In this document: one piece after another, positions 16,301 through 22,893 of the stretch
Numbering within the stretch: the first letter of the stretch is position 1
How the letters are laid out: every line of letters begins with the position of its first letter
Assembly: GCA_000992345.1 (NCBI GenBank)
Contig: LBUA01000005.1
Coordinates: 1-37,797, forward strand
DNA length: 37,797 nucleotides
DNA from: Parcubacteria group bacterium GW2011_GWD2_38_12
GTDB lineage: Bacteria; Patescibacteriota; Minisyncoccia; GWC2-36-17
Reading direction: 5' to 3'
Translations under genes and position numbers: made by a program
Notes under the pieces: generated by a model
Seen by the model: only the letters and a program-made list of their open reading frames with translations
Database searches by the model: none
What the model was told of the DNA's origin: nothing

Positions 16301-16959
16301 GAGTTTGGAGTTTGGAGTTTGGAGTTTGGAGAATTTCGAATTTCGAATTTTACATACACCGATGGGTCTTTGACTCTCTTGTATCCCTGAGCCACCTCAT
16401 GCGAGGAGAGAGAGGTGCCACAACGAGGACAATAAGGCACTATTTTGTCGCCTTGATATAAAAGTTTTTTCTTATTTATCTCGCCGATTATCCACCATAA
16501 GCTTTCTATATATTTATTATCATAAGTGATATAAGGTTCTTTCATATTCACCCAATAAGCCGTGCGAGCGGTTATTTTTTCCCATTCATCTTTGTATTCC
16601 CAAACCGATTGTTTGCATTTTTTATTGAAAAGCGCGATACCGTATTTTTCAATCTCCGGTTTTGACTGAATGCCCATTTTTTTCTCCACCTCGAGTTCCA
16701 CGGGTAAACCATGCGTATCCCAACCGGCTTTTCTTTCTACCAAAAATCCCTGCATGGTCTTGTACCGGCAAAAAATATCCTTGAAAGCGCGCGACAAAAT
16801 ATGGTGAATACCCGGCCGGCCATTGGCAGTCGGCGGTCCGTCAAAAAACACAAACCTTTTTGATCTTGCTCTGGCTTTAAGAGATTTTTCAAAAATCTTT
16901 TTTTCTTTCCAGAATTTTAAAATTATCTCTTCTATTTTGGGGAAATTAAATTGCTCCAT
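13375..16959 (-). CDS. ileS: Isoleucyl-tRNA synthetase with an embedded histidine phosphatase domain
   Basis: Class I synthetase of the large, eukaryote-like (IleS2) type. The HIGH motif is G-I-H-H at 50-53, editing domain around W-T-T-T-P-W-T-L-P, KMSKS near 811, then anticodon-binding and C-terminal domains; 1194 residues against about 1030-1060 usual. About 200 residues (roughly 493-696; 14870-15480) between SSLEDL and DLHRPYIDN form a histidine phosphatase domain: M-R-H-A-E-A, S-D-L-Q-R-T-K-D-T-A, R-E-V-I-F-G-S-Y-N-G, V-G-H-G-D-P. Both catalytic His and both Arg are present (RHA instead of RHG). Three heptad arrays add words such as NSKLQTPNS, and another insert reads SGLPVGTG. Start ATG 16959 (MEQFNFP); 16968 is possible. 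Confidence 0.95.
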   Translation of the reverse strand: MEQFNFPKIEEIILKFWKEKKIFEKSLKARARSKRFVFFDGPPTANGRPGIHHILSRAFKDIFCRYKTMQGFLVERKAGWDTHGLPVELEVEKKMGIQSKPEIEKYGIALFNKKCKQSVWEYKDEWEKITARTAYWVNMKEPYITYDNKYIESLWWIIGEINKKKLLYQGDKIVPYCPRCGTSLSSHEVAQGYKRVKDPSVYVKFEIRNSPNSKLQTPNSNFLVWTTTPWTLPANTALAVGPEIDYVQIRAAKDYDPSQIKKPDFDTADTLILAKSRLNVIKGSYHIEKEFKGRELIGEEYEPIFQTPNSKLQTPNFTVVGADFISTEDGTGIVHIAPAFGEDDMQTAKKNNLSTLLTVDEQGRFKPEIIPWAGMFVKDADPLIIEYLKIKNILYKLEKYEHDYPFCWRCQTPLLYYAKKTWFVGMSQLRDELIVNNNKVNWVPGHLRDGRFGEWLSDVKDWAFSRERYWGTPLPVWICQGCGNKKVISSLEDLSQNQTPRNNYFFMRHAEAENNQKGLIGCWPEPKNFKLTKKGEEQVKKAVLKLKKENKGKIDIIFASDLQRTKDTAQAIAEALGVKRVIYDSRLREVIFGSYNGKSSREYHAFFKTKKDRFERAPHGGESWNEVRERIFEFLRKVDDKMEFKNILIVGHGDPLWLLGGAIKHLGYDKQLKLKYPKTGDVWREKYLPSPVDERGNLDLHRPYIDNIDLTCENCKKTMRRVPDVVDVWFDSGAMPFAQWHFPFENKARINKSGLPVGTGLSYPADFICEGIDQTRGWFYTLLAVATLLGKGIPYKNVISNGHVLDKSGQKMSKSKGNVINPWEVIEKYGSDVIRWYFYTINPVGESKLFDEKDLQDRQRNFVMTIINTLNFYKLYGEKSSKLNVKSLKLKSNNILDKWILARFNMLVEEVTKNLDDYDATTAGRAINNFVDDLSNWYIRRSRRRFRDENSTDYKNAAATIRYILISLSKLIAPFTPFLAEYIFHNLEGHEKSVHLENYPRVDKKLIKRELVGEMALVRKIVALGLKLRAQNKLKVRQPLAKLKVKTKELKLKSDLMELIKDELNIKNVLMVKEIKEADGWRIAEEGGLKVALNTKLNNELRAEGIMRDIVRNIQDMRKDAKLTPNDIVSIDYCGSRGINTIFEQFAKEIKKTVLAKNLLNGCSRENEAFLIKRDFDLDFGNGRKEKVWIGIKN
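14289..14327. repeat. Heptad array inside ileS (SSKLNVKSLKLKS)
   Basis: On the minus strand GTTCAAA GTTGAAT GTTAAAA GTTTAAA GTTGAAA, five heptads in a row, in frame between YGEK and NNILDKW. Confidence 0.7.
16013..16048. repeat. TTTGGAG heptad array inside ileS (editing-domain region)
   Basis: Four to five near-exact TTTGGAG units on the plus strand. Since 3 x 7 = 21, the minus strand reads as the heptapeptide repeat S-K-L-Q-T-P-N (QTPNSKLQTPNF). Confidence 0.85.
16298..16349. repeat. Second TTTGGAG heptad array inside ileS
   Basis: GGAGTTT units at 16300-16330 followed by AATTTCG units (GAATTTCGAATTTCGAATTT), translated as KFEIRNSPNSKLQTPNSNFLVW just before the editing motif WTTTPWT. Confidence 0.85.
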
Positions 16960-16968
16960 GTGTGTCAT

Positions 16969-16977
16969 ATTATCACA
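16969..16977 (-). promoter_or_regulatory. Extended -10 element before ileS
   Basis: On the minus strand TG-T-GATAAT (16977-16969), with only a weak -35. Transcription would start within about 5 nt of the ileS ATG, giving an almost leaderless mRNA. It lies between the terminator hairpin and the start codon, where ileS needs a promoter if the hairpin terminates. Confidence 0.35.
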
Positions 16978-16997
16978 GTAAAACATCCCTATGCAAC

Positions 16998-17027
16998 AAA
17001 ACACCTCTACCATAGTAGAGGTGTTTT
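16998..17027. terminator. Perfect 13-bp hairpin between argS and ileS
   Basis: AAAACACCTCTAC (16998-17010) pairs without mismatch with GTAGAGGTGTTTT (17015-17027) around a 4-nt loop. T-runs of four on both strands make a bidirectional terminator likely, though the T-tracts are short. Confidence 0.65.
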
Positions 17028-17060
17028 GATAAACTTATAACGGTAACACGCTTAGGGTTA

Positions 17061-17107
17061 GTTTTTAATTGTTAATTGTTCACCCCGAGTAAAGTCGAGG
17101 GGTTAAT
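17061..17107. repeat. Heptads and GC palindrome-like block downstream of argS
   Basis: TTAATTG units are followed by CACCCCGAGTAAAGTCGAGG, whose ACCCC and GGGGT ends can pair, immediately after the argS stop. It looks like another dispersed repeat rather than a gene. Confidence 0.4.
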
Positions 17108-17116
17108 AAAATTATA

Positions 17117-18796
17117 TCACATTTTCTCTGGAGCAGAAACGCCAAGTATATTCAGCGTATTTTTCAGCGTTATTTTAGTTGCTTCAATCAACGCCAAACG
17201 CGCGCCGGTTAATAATTCATCATCTCCAATCACCCTGCACTCGTGATAAAAATGATGAAATTTATCCGCTAGTCCAATGGTGTAATGCGTCAACCTATGT
17301 ACTTGATAATCTCTGGAAATTTCCTCAATCAATTCCGGAAATCTCAAAAGCTCCTTTATCAGCTCTAGTTCGCTTTCGGTTGAAAGCATTTCCAAATGCG
17401 GATTTCTGATTCTTGATTCTTGATTCTTGATTCTTGCCTTTTTAAGGATGCTCTGTATCCTCGCATGCGCGTACTGCACATAAAAAACGGGATTTTTAGA
17501 CGATTGTTCTTTCATTAACTCCAAATCCAGCTCCATATGGGTATCCAAAGATTTCAAAAGATAAAAAAATCTAACACTATCAAGACCCACCTCATCAATC
17601 AATGATTTCATTGTCACCACCTTGCCTTTCCTTTTTGAAAGTTTTATCTTTTTATCACCCTCTTTCAAGGAAACCATTTGAGTTATTAAAATATCTAACA
17701 CCCCATTAAATTTCAGCATCTTAAGAGACGCTTTCATACTCTTCACATGACCTTGATGATCAGCGCCCCAAATATTTATCAGCCTGCCAAACCCCCTCTT
17801 AATTTTATTCGCGTGATACGCAATATCGGGCAAAAGATAAGTTGGAGTATGCACTTCATCTGATCGCACAAGTACTCTGTCTTTCGAATCGCCATACCCT
17901 CCTATTTTCAACCACTCCGCTCCTTCTTTTTTATAAACAAAATTATTATCTTTAAGCCACTTATGCATTTTTTCAACCAACTTTTTTTTATACAACTCAT
18001 CTTCTTCCGAAAACCAAATATCAAATTTTATTTTTAAATCTTTTTCAATGAATTTTTTAAGATCCCTTAATAACTCCCCCGCCATCAAAAAACCAGCCTC
18101 GCAATAAAGCTTTTCTTTATCTTTCGTATTTTTTATTAAAACTTTTAATTTTGAACTTTTAACTTTTAACTTTTCCTCAAGGTAATCATTAAGATATGCC
18201 TCTCCCTCGCCAACCGACGTTTGCCCCAAAGTTTTAATTTGTGTGCTGGCTTTCGCATTATTTATATAATATTCCTTTTTTACAATATACCCGGCTTTAG
18301 TCAGGACTTTAGCCAAGACATCCCCCCAAAAAGCATTACGACCATGACCTAAATGAAGTTGACCCGTAGGATTAGCTGATAAAAATTCGAGTAATACTTT
18401 TGACATACGACCCCTAACCCTTGACCCTTGAATATTCCCATACCCATCTTTTTGTTTTAAAATTTCTAAAATTTTATTTTGAATATATTTATCAAATAAA
18501 AATATATTCAAAAAACCGGGATGCACAATCTCTACCCCATTGATAATTCCGGTTTTTTCTCTTTCTTCCAAAATTAAATCACCTATTTTTGTCGCTATTT
18601 CGCAGGCATCTTGGTTTAGAATCTTGGAAAGTCGCAACGCTATATTGGAGGAATAATCTCCGTGAATTTTTTCTAGAGGCCTATCAATCTCCACTATTGG
18701 TTTGCCGTCTTTAATTAAGTCAAATGACAGAAAAATCCCGCTTTTTTGCGCCACCAGAATTGCCCTTTCTATTATTTTCCTAATATCGTCTTTCAT
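17117..18796 (-). CDS. argS: Arginyl-tRNA synthetase
   Basis: Class I synthetase charging tRNA-Arg. Visible are the N-terminal Add-1 domain (HGDYSSNIALRLSK), the signature E-F-L-S-A-N-P-T-G-Q-L-H-L-G-H-G-R, K-L-S-K-R-K-G-K as the KMSKS counterpart, the DALR helix bundle, and the family-typical C-terminus (L-G-V-S-A-P-E-K-M). 559 residues is normal. Two heptad arrays are embedded in frame: KLKVKSSKLKV (18137-18173) and RIKNQESRIRN (17403-17438), both in variable loops. ATG 18796. It follows tpiA and precedes ileS. Confidence 0.97.
   Translation of the reverse strand: MKDDIRKIIERAILVAQKSGIFLSFDLIKDGKPIVEIDRPLEKIHGDYSSNIALRLSKILNQDACEIATKIGDLILEEREKTGIINGVEIVHPGFLNIFLFDKYIQNKILEILKQKDGYGNIQGSRVRGRMSKVLLEFLSANPTGQLHLGHGRNAFWGDVLAKVLTKAGYIVKKEYYINNAKASTQIKTLGQTSVGEGEAYLNDYLEEKLKVKSSKLKVLIKNTKDKEKLYCEAGFLMAGELLRDLKKFIEKDLKIKFDIWFSEEDELYKKKLVEKMHKWLKDNNFVYKKEGAEWLKIGGYGDSKDRVLVRSDEVHTPTYLLPDIAYHANKIKRGFGRLINIWGADHQGHVKSMKASLKMLKFNGVLDILITQMVSLKEGDKKIKLSKRKGKVVTMKSLIDEVGLDSVRFFYLLKSLDTHMELDLELMKEQSSKNPVFYVQYAHARIQSILKKARIKNQESRIRNPHLEMLSTESELELIKELLRFPELIEEISRDYQVHRLTHYTIGLADKFHHFYHECRVIGDDELLTGARLALIEATKITLKNTLNILGVSAPEKM
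17403..17438. repeat. TTCTTGA heptad array inside argS
   Basis: Four TTCTTGA/TTCTGAT units on the plus strand; the minus strand reads R-I-K-N-Q-E-S repeated, between KKA and PHLEM. Confidence 0.8.
18137..18173. repeat. AACTTTT heptad array inside argS
   Basis: AACTTTT/AATTTTG/AACTTTT units, translated as LKVKSSKLKVLIK in the insertion after EEK. Confidence 0.7.
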
Positions 18797-18820
18797 AAAA
18801 TCAGTCTATAAAATATCTAT

Positions 18821-18850
18821 AAAAAATAAAAGTCCCCCTACTGGACTCTT
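18821..18850 (-). terminator. Weak intrinsic terminator after tpiA
   Basis: On the minus strand AGTCC-(7 nt)-GGACT (18847-18831) is followed by TTTATTTTTT. The stem is short, so partial readthrough into argS is likely. Confidence 0.5.
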
Positions 18851-18882
18851 AATAATCAAACCTTAATCGAAATAATCCCCGA

Positions 18883-19659
18883 CTAAGAATTGGCGCTTAA
18901 AACAATTTTTGCAAACTCTTCCGGATCCAGGCTAGCGCCACCAATCAAAACCCCGTCAATGCCATCATGCGAAATAAATTTCTCCACATTTAAAGCGCTG
19001 ACAGATCCCCCATATAAAACCGGCAAATTTTTTGCCGCCAATCCCAATATATTCATCGCCGTTTTTCTTATCAATACCGCGGCCATCATAGCGCCCTCGG
19101 GGGTATCTGGGGTGCCTGTGCCAATCGCCCAAACTGGCTCATAGGCAATAATAATCTTACCCACATGAGATTTTTGTACGCCATTTAATGCAGCTGCCAC
19201 TTGCTCTTCCACCACCTTGGGAATTTCATGAATATTCTCCCTATGATGCTCGCCAACGCATAGAATAATCTTGAGTCCAGCTTTTAACGCTACAGGAACT
19301 TTTTTATTTATCATCTCATCTGTTTCGTTAAGATACCTTCGTCTTTCCGAGTGACCGATAATCACATGGCTACATCCAAGATCAGAAATCATTTTCACTG
19401 AAACCTCTCCGGTAAATGCTCCTTCTTCTTCCCAAAAAACATCCTGAGCGCCTAATTTAATTTGGAGTTTAGAGTTTGGAGTTTGGAGTTTTTTTCTGAA
19501 TGAATTCAGATACACAAAAGGCGGACAGATGACAATTTCTGAACTTTTCACTTTTCCCCTTCCCCCTTTCACTAACTTTAAATAGCTGACCAAAATTTGC
19601 TCCGCTTCTTTACTGGTTTGCGGATTCATCTTCCAATTAGCAACAATGATTTTAGCCAT
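18883..19659 (-). CDS. tpiA: Triose-phosphate isomerase
   Basis: Interconverts dihydroxyacetone phosphate and glyceraldehyde 3-phosphate. Catalytic residues are present: N-W-K-M near 8-11, G-H-S-E-R-R (catalytic His), A-Y-E-P-V-W-A-I-G-T-G (catalytic Glu), and the phosphate-binding Y-G-G-S-V. 258 residues, slightly long because of the insert KKLQTPNSKLQIK coded by TTTGGAG heptads (19459-19490), placed after the second strand where TIMs have a loop. ATG 19659, 5 nt after the galT stop, so galT-tpiA are an operon. Confidence 0.97.
   Translation of the reverse strand: MAKIIVANWKMNPQTSKEAEQILVSYLKLVKGGRGKVKSSEIVICPPFVYLNSFRKKLQTPNSKLQIKLGAQDVFWEEEGAFTGEVSVKMISDLGCSHVIIGHSERRRYLNETDEMINKKVPVALKAGLKIILCVGEHHRENIHEIPKVVEEQVAAALNGVQKSHVGKIIIAYEPVWAIGTGTPDTPEGAMMAAVLIRKTAMNILGLAAKNLPVLYGGSVSALNVEKFISHDGIDGVLIGGASLDPEEFAKIVLSANS
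19459..19490. repeat. TTTGGAG heptad array inside tpiA
   Basis: TTTGGAG TTTAGAG TTTGGAG TTTGGAG on the plus strand, the same word as in ileS, translated as KLQTPNSKLQIK. Confidence 0.85.
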
Positions 19660-19664
19660 TTGAT

Positions 19665-20738
19665 TTATATCTTAATTTTTCTTAAAAATTTTGCCGCTTT
19701 TTCCGGCTCTATCGCCGATATTTCAATCCCCGTACCAAGCTCAAATCCCGCCCATACCGAGGTTTTTGGCACCACTTCAATATGCCAATGATAATGATCA
19801 TATTCTCCTCCAGCCACAGGCGCGGTGTGAATGAAAAAATTAAATGGCGGGTCGTTCAATCCTTTGTATAATTTTATCAGAGCCGTTCTCAGCGCCTCGG
19901 CAAGATGCAATCGATCTTCTTTTTCAGACAAAAATTTAAAAGATGATTGGTGTTTCTTGGGAAATATCCGCATTTCAAAAGCGGCCCGCGAAACAAATGG
20001 AGCAAAAACCACAAAAGCATCATTTTCAAAAATAATCCTTATTTTTTCTTTGCGCTCAAACTCAATCATTAGACAATGCACACATTGCCCCGTTTCATGA
20101 AAATGCCTTTTAGAGCCATTCAAACTTCCCGATACATCCGGAGGCACTACGGGCATCGCGATCAATTGCGAATGGGGATGACCAATGGAAGATCCGGCCT
20201 CTCTGCCATGATTGTGAAAAATAGTAATATATTGAATACAATCTTCCTCGGATAGCGCGCTAAATCTTTCATGATACGCCCTGACAAGTTCCGCAAGTTC
20301 GTCTTTGGAATATAAACTCAAGGCGTATCTTTTATGGTCTTCCAAAATAAAAAGTTCATGAAATCCGTAACCATTTGTCGTAGTATAAGGCCCAACTTTT
20401 CCAAAAACCTGACAAACTCCCTTGGACATAAAAGCGGGAAATTTATTAGGAACAACCTGCAAAAACCAATCATTGCTTTGGGGTTTAAAATATTTAAGCA
20501 TGGGTTGTTCATGCCCGGAAGATTGGGGATCTTCAAAGGGACAGGTATTTCTTGAATGAAAAAATGACGCTGGTTTGGATTTGAAGGCATCGGGTCTTTT
20601 CCCCCTCCCCGTGGCAATCACCACCCAATCTCCAGATACTATATCACGACGAAGTTCGGAAACAGAGGGCTTTGTTTTTGAAAATCTTTTATTTTGTTTT
20701 TTACGCAACACGCAATATAAACATCTAATATTTGACAT
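19665..20738 (-). CDS. galT: Galactose-1-phosphate uridylyltransferase family protein
   Basis: HIT-superfamily nucleotidyltransferase of the Leloir pathway type. The nucleophile region reads N-H-G-R-E-A-G-S-S-I-G-H-P-H-S-Q (HxH motif). Also seen: C-P-F-E-D near the N-terminus, P-N-K-F-P-A, G-x-H-E-L-F-I and the C-terminal H-Y-H-W-H-I-E. 357 residues. ATG 20738 lies within the heptad repeat region (ATGTCAAAT words), so the true start may be GTG 20711 (MLRKKQNKRF) or later. A sugar-phosphate role beside TpiA and a GT2 glycosyltransferase is plausible; nucleotide specificity (UDP-galactose or other) is not shown. Confidence 0.88.
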   Translation of the reverse strand: MSNIRCLYCVLRKKQNKRFSKTKPSVSELRRDIVSGDWVVIATGRGKRPDAFKSKPASFFHSRNTCPFEDPQSSGHEQPMLKYFKPQSNDWFLQVVPNKFPAFMSKGVCQVFGKVGPYTTTNGYGFHELFILEDHKRYALSLYSKDELAELVRAYHERFSALSEEDCIQYITIFHNHGREAGSSIGHPHSQLIAMPVVPPDVSGSLNGSKRHFHETGQCVHCLMIEFERKEKIRIIFENDAFVVFAPFVSRAAFEMRIFPKKHQSSFKFLSEKEDRLHLAEALRTALIKLYKGLNDPPFNFFIHTAPVAGGEYDHYHWHIEVVPKTSVWAGFELGTGIEISAIEPEKAAKFLRKIKI

Positions 20739-20788
20739 TTAACGCTTGACTGAATTTAGTCAATTATCAAATGTCAAATGTCAAATGT
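20729..20788. repeat. TTTGACA/TGTCAAA heptad hairpin between the GT2 gene and galT
   Basis: The left arm TTTGACATTTAACGCTTGAC and right arm of GTCAAAT-type heptads (20759-20787) pair imperfectly around TGAATTTA. The loop is nearly the same as in the copy at 36125-36194 (TGAATTTC). It provides the ATG used by galT. Confidence 0.7.
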
Positions 20789-20790
20789 TA

Positions 20791-21519
20791 TTATCTATAT
20801 TTTCCCTTAATTAAATTCCATTTTATCTGCAAAAGTTCTTTTAATGTTGAAATATAGGCGGAAGCGCCCACTTTTGATTCACCCGGATTTATCCAAACAA
20901 CCGGCACTTCTTTTATTTTATATCTGTGCTCTTTGGCAATTACTAAAATCTCAATATCAAAACCCCATCTCGTAATAGTTTGTCTCAGGAAAACATCTTG
21001 AGCCGCTTTGGCAGTAAAACATTTGAAACCCCTCTGAGTATCATGAATTTCCCAAATCGCCAACATACGTATCAGGAGCTTCGCCCAATGACCGACAAAT
21101 CTGCGATACCAAGCCGCATGTTCCTCTATTTTCGCGCCAGCAACTTCAATAGATCCAATCACAACATCATAACCCTGTTCAAAATAAGGCCAGAATTTTT
21201 CTATTTGTTCTATAGAAACAGAACTATCCGCATCACTGAATAGTCTGTATTTCCCTTTTGCTTCCAGCATGCCTTGCCTAACCACATATCCCTTACCGTG
21301 ATTTTCCTTATTATCTATCAATCTTAAATTCTTAACGGTTTTCATCGCCTCCCTGACAACATCCACAGTCCTGTCTTTTGCTCCATCATTAATGACTAAA
21401 ATTTCATAAATATAGCTTTGTTTGCTTAAATATTGATCCAATTCAACCAATGATTTTCCTATACGATGCTCTTCATTATAGGCCGGTATTACTACCGATA
21501 AATAAATTTGTTCTGACAT
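20791..21519 (-). CDS. Family 2 glycosyltransferase (dolichyl-phosphate sugar transferase-like)
   Basis: GT-A fold: S-V-V-I-P-A-Y-N-E-E near the N-terminus, E-I-L-V-I-N-D-G, N-H-G-K-G-Y-V-V-R-Q-G-M, and the metal-binding D-A-D near residue 97. The D-T-Q-R-G-F-K-C-F segment with W-G-F-D-I-E-I-L is typical of DPM1/ALG5-like polyprenyl-phosphate glycosyltransferases. 242 residues, no membrane domain. It probably makes a polyprenyl-phosphate sugar on the inner membrane face for surface glycans; the sugar is unknown. ATG 21519. Upstream 21520-21672 is A+T-rich with no recognisable feature. Confidence 0.9.
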   Translation of the reverse strand: MSEQIYLSVVIPAYNEEHRIGKSLVELDQYLSKQSYIYEILVINDGAKDRTVDVVREAMKTVKNLRLIDNKENHGKGYVVRQGMLEAKGKYRLFSDADSSVSIEQIEKFWPYFEQGYDVVIGSIEVAGAKIEEHAAWYRRFVGHWAKLLIRMLAIWEIHDTQRGFKCFTAKAAQDVFLRQTITRWGFDIEILVIAKEHRYKIKEVPVVWINPGESKVGASAYISTLKELLQIKWNLIKGKYR

Positions 21520-21672
21520 GAATTTTATATCTTATCGCTTTAAGTAAATTTAAGTATTTTCATACATATATTAGATATTAAAAATTAAATATCAAATATG
21601 CGTATTAAAAATAAAGCGCTAAAATATGTTTTTATTATACCATTTTTTATATCTTGTTTGTATTTTTTATAT

Positions 21673-22062
21673 TTAATTTTTTATTTCATTTCTATCCAGC
21701 CATCCCTGTAATATCAGGGCCGCCGAACTTTCGTCAATATTCTGCTTGCCCACTCCTTGTTTACCAGCCATTTTTGAAGTCAAAATCTCATTTTCAAATT
21801 CTATCGGCAAATCAACGCCCTTGCCCAATTTTTGGGCAAATTCTTTTACTTTTTGAGTTTGCTCTGTTTCTTGCATGCTAAAAGACAATGGCAATCCCAC
21901 TATAATTTTCTCAACTTCTTGTTCGCTACAAATCTTTTTTATACTATTAATTACTTTTTTATCGTTTTCTATGGTTGAAAATGGAAACGCGAAAACCCCC
22001 CGCTCATCCGACAGGGCAATACCTATCCTTTTATCTCCGTAATCAATTCCAAGATAACGCAT
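21673..22062 (-). CDS. ruvX: Putative pre-16S rRNA nuclease / Holliday junction resolvase YqgF
   Basis: RNase H-fold protein of 129 residues. Asp in G-I-D-Y-G-D-K-R-I-G-I-A, the V-G-L-P-L-S strand and D-E-S-S-A-A-L-I-L at the C-terminus match YqgF/RuvX. The family processes the 5' end of 16S rRNA precursor and has been proposed to act on Holliday junctions. ATG 22062, preceded by heptads (22067-22100). Confidence 0.95.
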   Translation of the reverse strand: MRYLGIDYGDKRIGIALSDERGVFAFPFSTIENDKKVINSIKKICSEQEVEKIIVGLPLSFSMQETEQTQKVKEFAQKLGKGVDLPIEFENEILTSKMAGKQGVGKQNIDESSAALILQGWLDRNEIKN

Positions 22063-22066
22063 AAAA

Positions 22067-22100
22067 CATAAAACTTATAGCTTAAAACTTAAATTTTGAA
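22067..22100. repeat. Heptads upstream of ruvX
   Basis: AACTTAT AGCTTAA AACTTAA ATTTTGA, a short degenerate array with no clear pairing arm. Confidence 0.45.
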
Positions 22101-22168
22101 ATTTAAATATATTCAGAATACAAACTTCAAGATTCAAGATATTATACGTCCATTCTATCACAAGAAAT

Positions 22169-22204
22169 AAAAAAGCGGGTTATCATCTAAAGACGATAAC
22201 CCGC
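22169..22204 (-). terminator. Strong intrinsic terminator after the gene at 22209
   Basis: On the minus strand GCGGGTTATC (22204-22195) pairs perfectly over 10 bp with GATAACCCGC (22184-22175), followed by TTTTTTATTT. It begins 5 nt after the stop codon. Confidence 0.9.
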
Positions 22205-22208
22205 AAAA

Positions 22209-22796
22209 CTATCCTGCGACTCGCTTATAAAGAAACATGGGCATCAACCGCAGAATTATCTCCCGTGGCCACCATTTCCAGAAGGAACGAACACGCTCCT
22301 GCGTGGAGTCCGGGTCGAACCATTTATTTTCGGGGACCTGCCTAATTTCCCTGCAAACAAAGACCTTAATCTGCGCATCCGCTTCGCAAATGGCATACTT
22401 GAGGTCTCTAATGCAACGCCAGAGATGCGGTTTGGCGGCTACCACCCACAGCTTTCTTACTCCTTGCTGCTTTGCCCATTTTATCGCCCCTCTAGCTATC
22501 CGAAGAGTCGGCGGCGGATTACCCTCTCTTTCTTCAGCGCGATACCGCCTTCCAAGAAACCTGGGCATTTGTATGTCTCGCTGGGTATAAATCGGCGCAG
22601 GCATCACAACATCTCCTTGCCGCCACTCCCCCTGACTTAATGCTTTTCGCATCGCAATCTCAGCGATGCATTGATTGGATAGCGTAAAATGTGGAGTCCC
22701 AAATGCAAATGCCACAATACCCACAGAACCGTCACCGCAACCGCCGGAATCATTTTCAATCCCTCCTTCAATCTCTCCTTCCATACCCAATCCCAT
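22209..22796 (-). CDS. Hypothetical protein, possibly YdcF/DUF218-like; compositionally foreign
   Basis: 195 residues, soluble, with a Gly-rich N-terminus. The order I-V-A-F-A-F-G, then A-R-G-A-I-K-W-A-K-Q-Q-G-V-R-K-L-W-V-V-A-A-K-P-H-L-W-R, recalls the DUF218/YdcF fold (helix before a VTxxxHxxR-like strand), but N-terminal motifs are weak; treat it as unrecognised. G+C is visibly higher than in any neighbour. It is a self-contained unit: promoter 22865-22893, leader hairpin 22822-22842, Shine-Dalgarno GGAGG (22807-22803) ahead of ATG 22796, and a strong terminator at 22169. All this suggests acquisition by transfer. Confidence 0.75.
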   Translation of the reverse strand: MGLGMEGEIEGGIENDSGGCGDGSVGIVAFAFGTPHFTLSNQCIAEIAMRKALSQGEWRQGDVVMPAPIYTQRDIQMPRFLGRRYRAEEREGNPPPTLRIARGAIKWAKQQGVRKLWVVAAKPHLWRCIRDLKYAICEADAQIKVFVCREIRQVPENKWFDPDSTQERVRSFWKWWPREIILRLMPMFLYKRVAG

Positions 22797-22821
22797 ATAA
22801 AACCTCCATTTTAAGAGCTAT

Positions 22822-22842
22822 TGCCATAATTTCCTTATGGCA
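22822..22842. promoter_or_regulatory. 8-bp leader hairpin upstream of the gene at 22209
   Basis: TGCCATAA (22822-22829) pairs perfectly with TTATGGCA (22835-22842) around TTTCC. It lies between the promoter and the ribosome site of the minus-strand gene. On the plus strand it is followed by GGAATTTTTATTT and could act as a terminator in that direction. Confidence 0.5.
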
Positions 22843-22864
22843 GGAATTTTTATTTCTATTTTAC

Positions 22865-22893
22865 TATATACGCTACTTTTATAACTTTGTCAA
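22865..22893 (-). promoter_or_regulatory. Sigma70-type promoter inside the 3' end of map
   Basis: On the minus strand TTGACA (22893-22888), 17 nt, TATATA (22870-22865). The -35 box is coded within the last codons of map. Expected start near 22858, about 60 nt before the ATG at 22796. Confidence 0.65.

Noticed and set aside
16960-17116. T-box riboswitch before ileS
   Set aside because: The leader between argS and ileS is too short, and no T-box sequence (TGGN-type bulge) or specifier loop is seen; only a simple hairpin.
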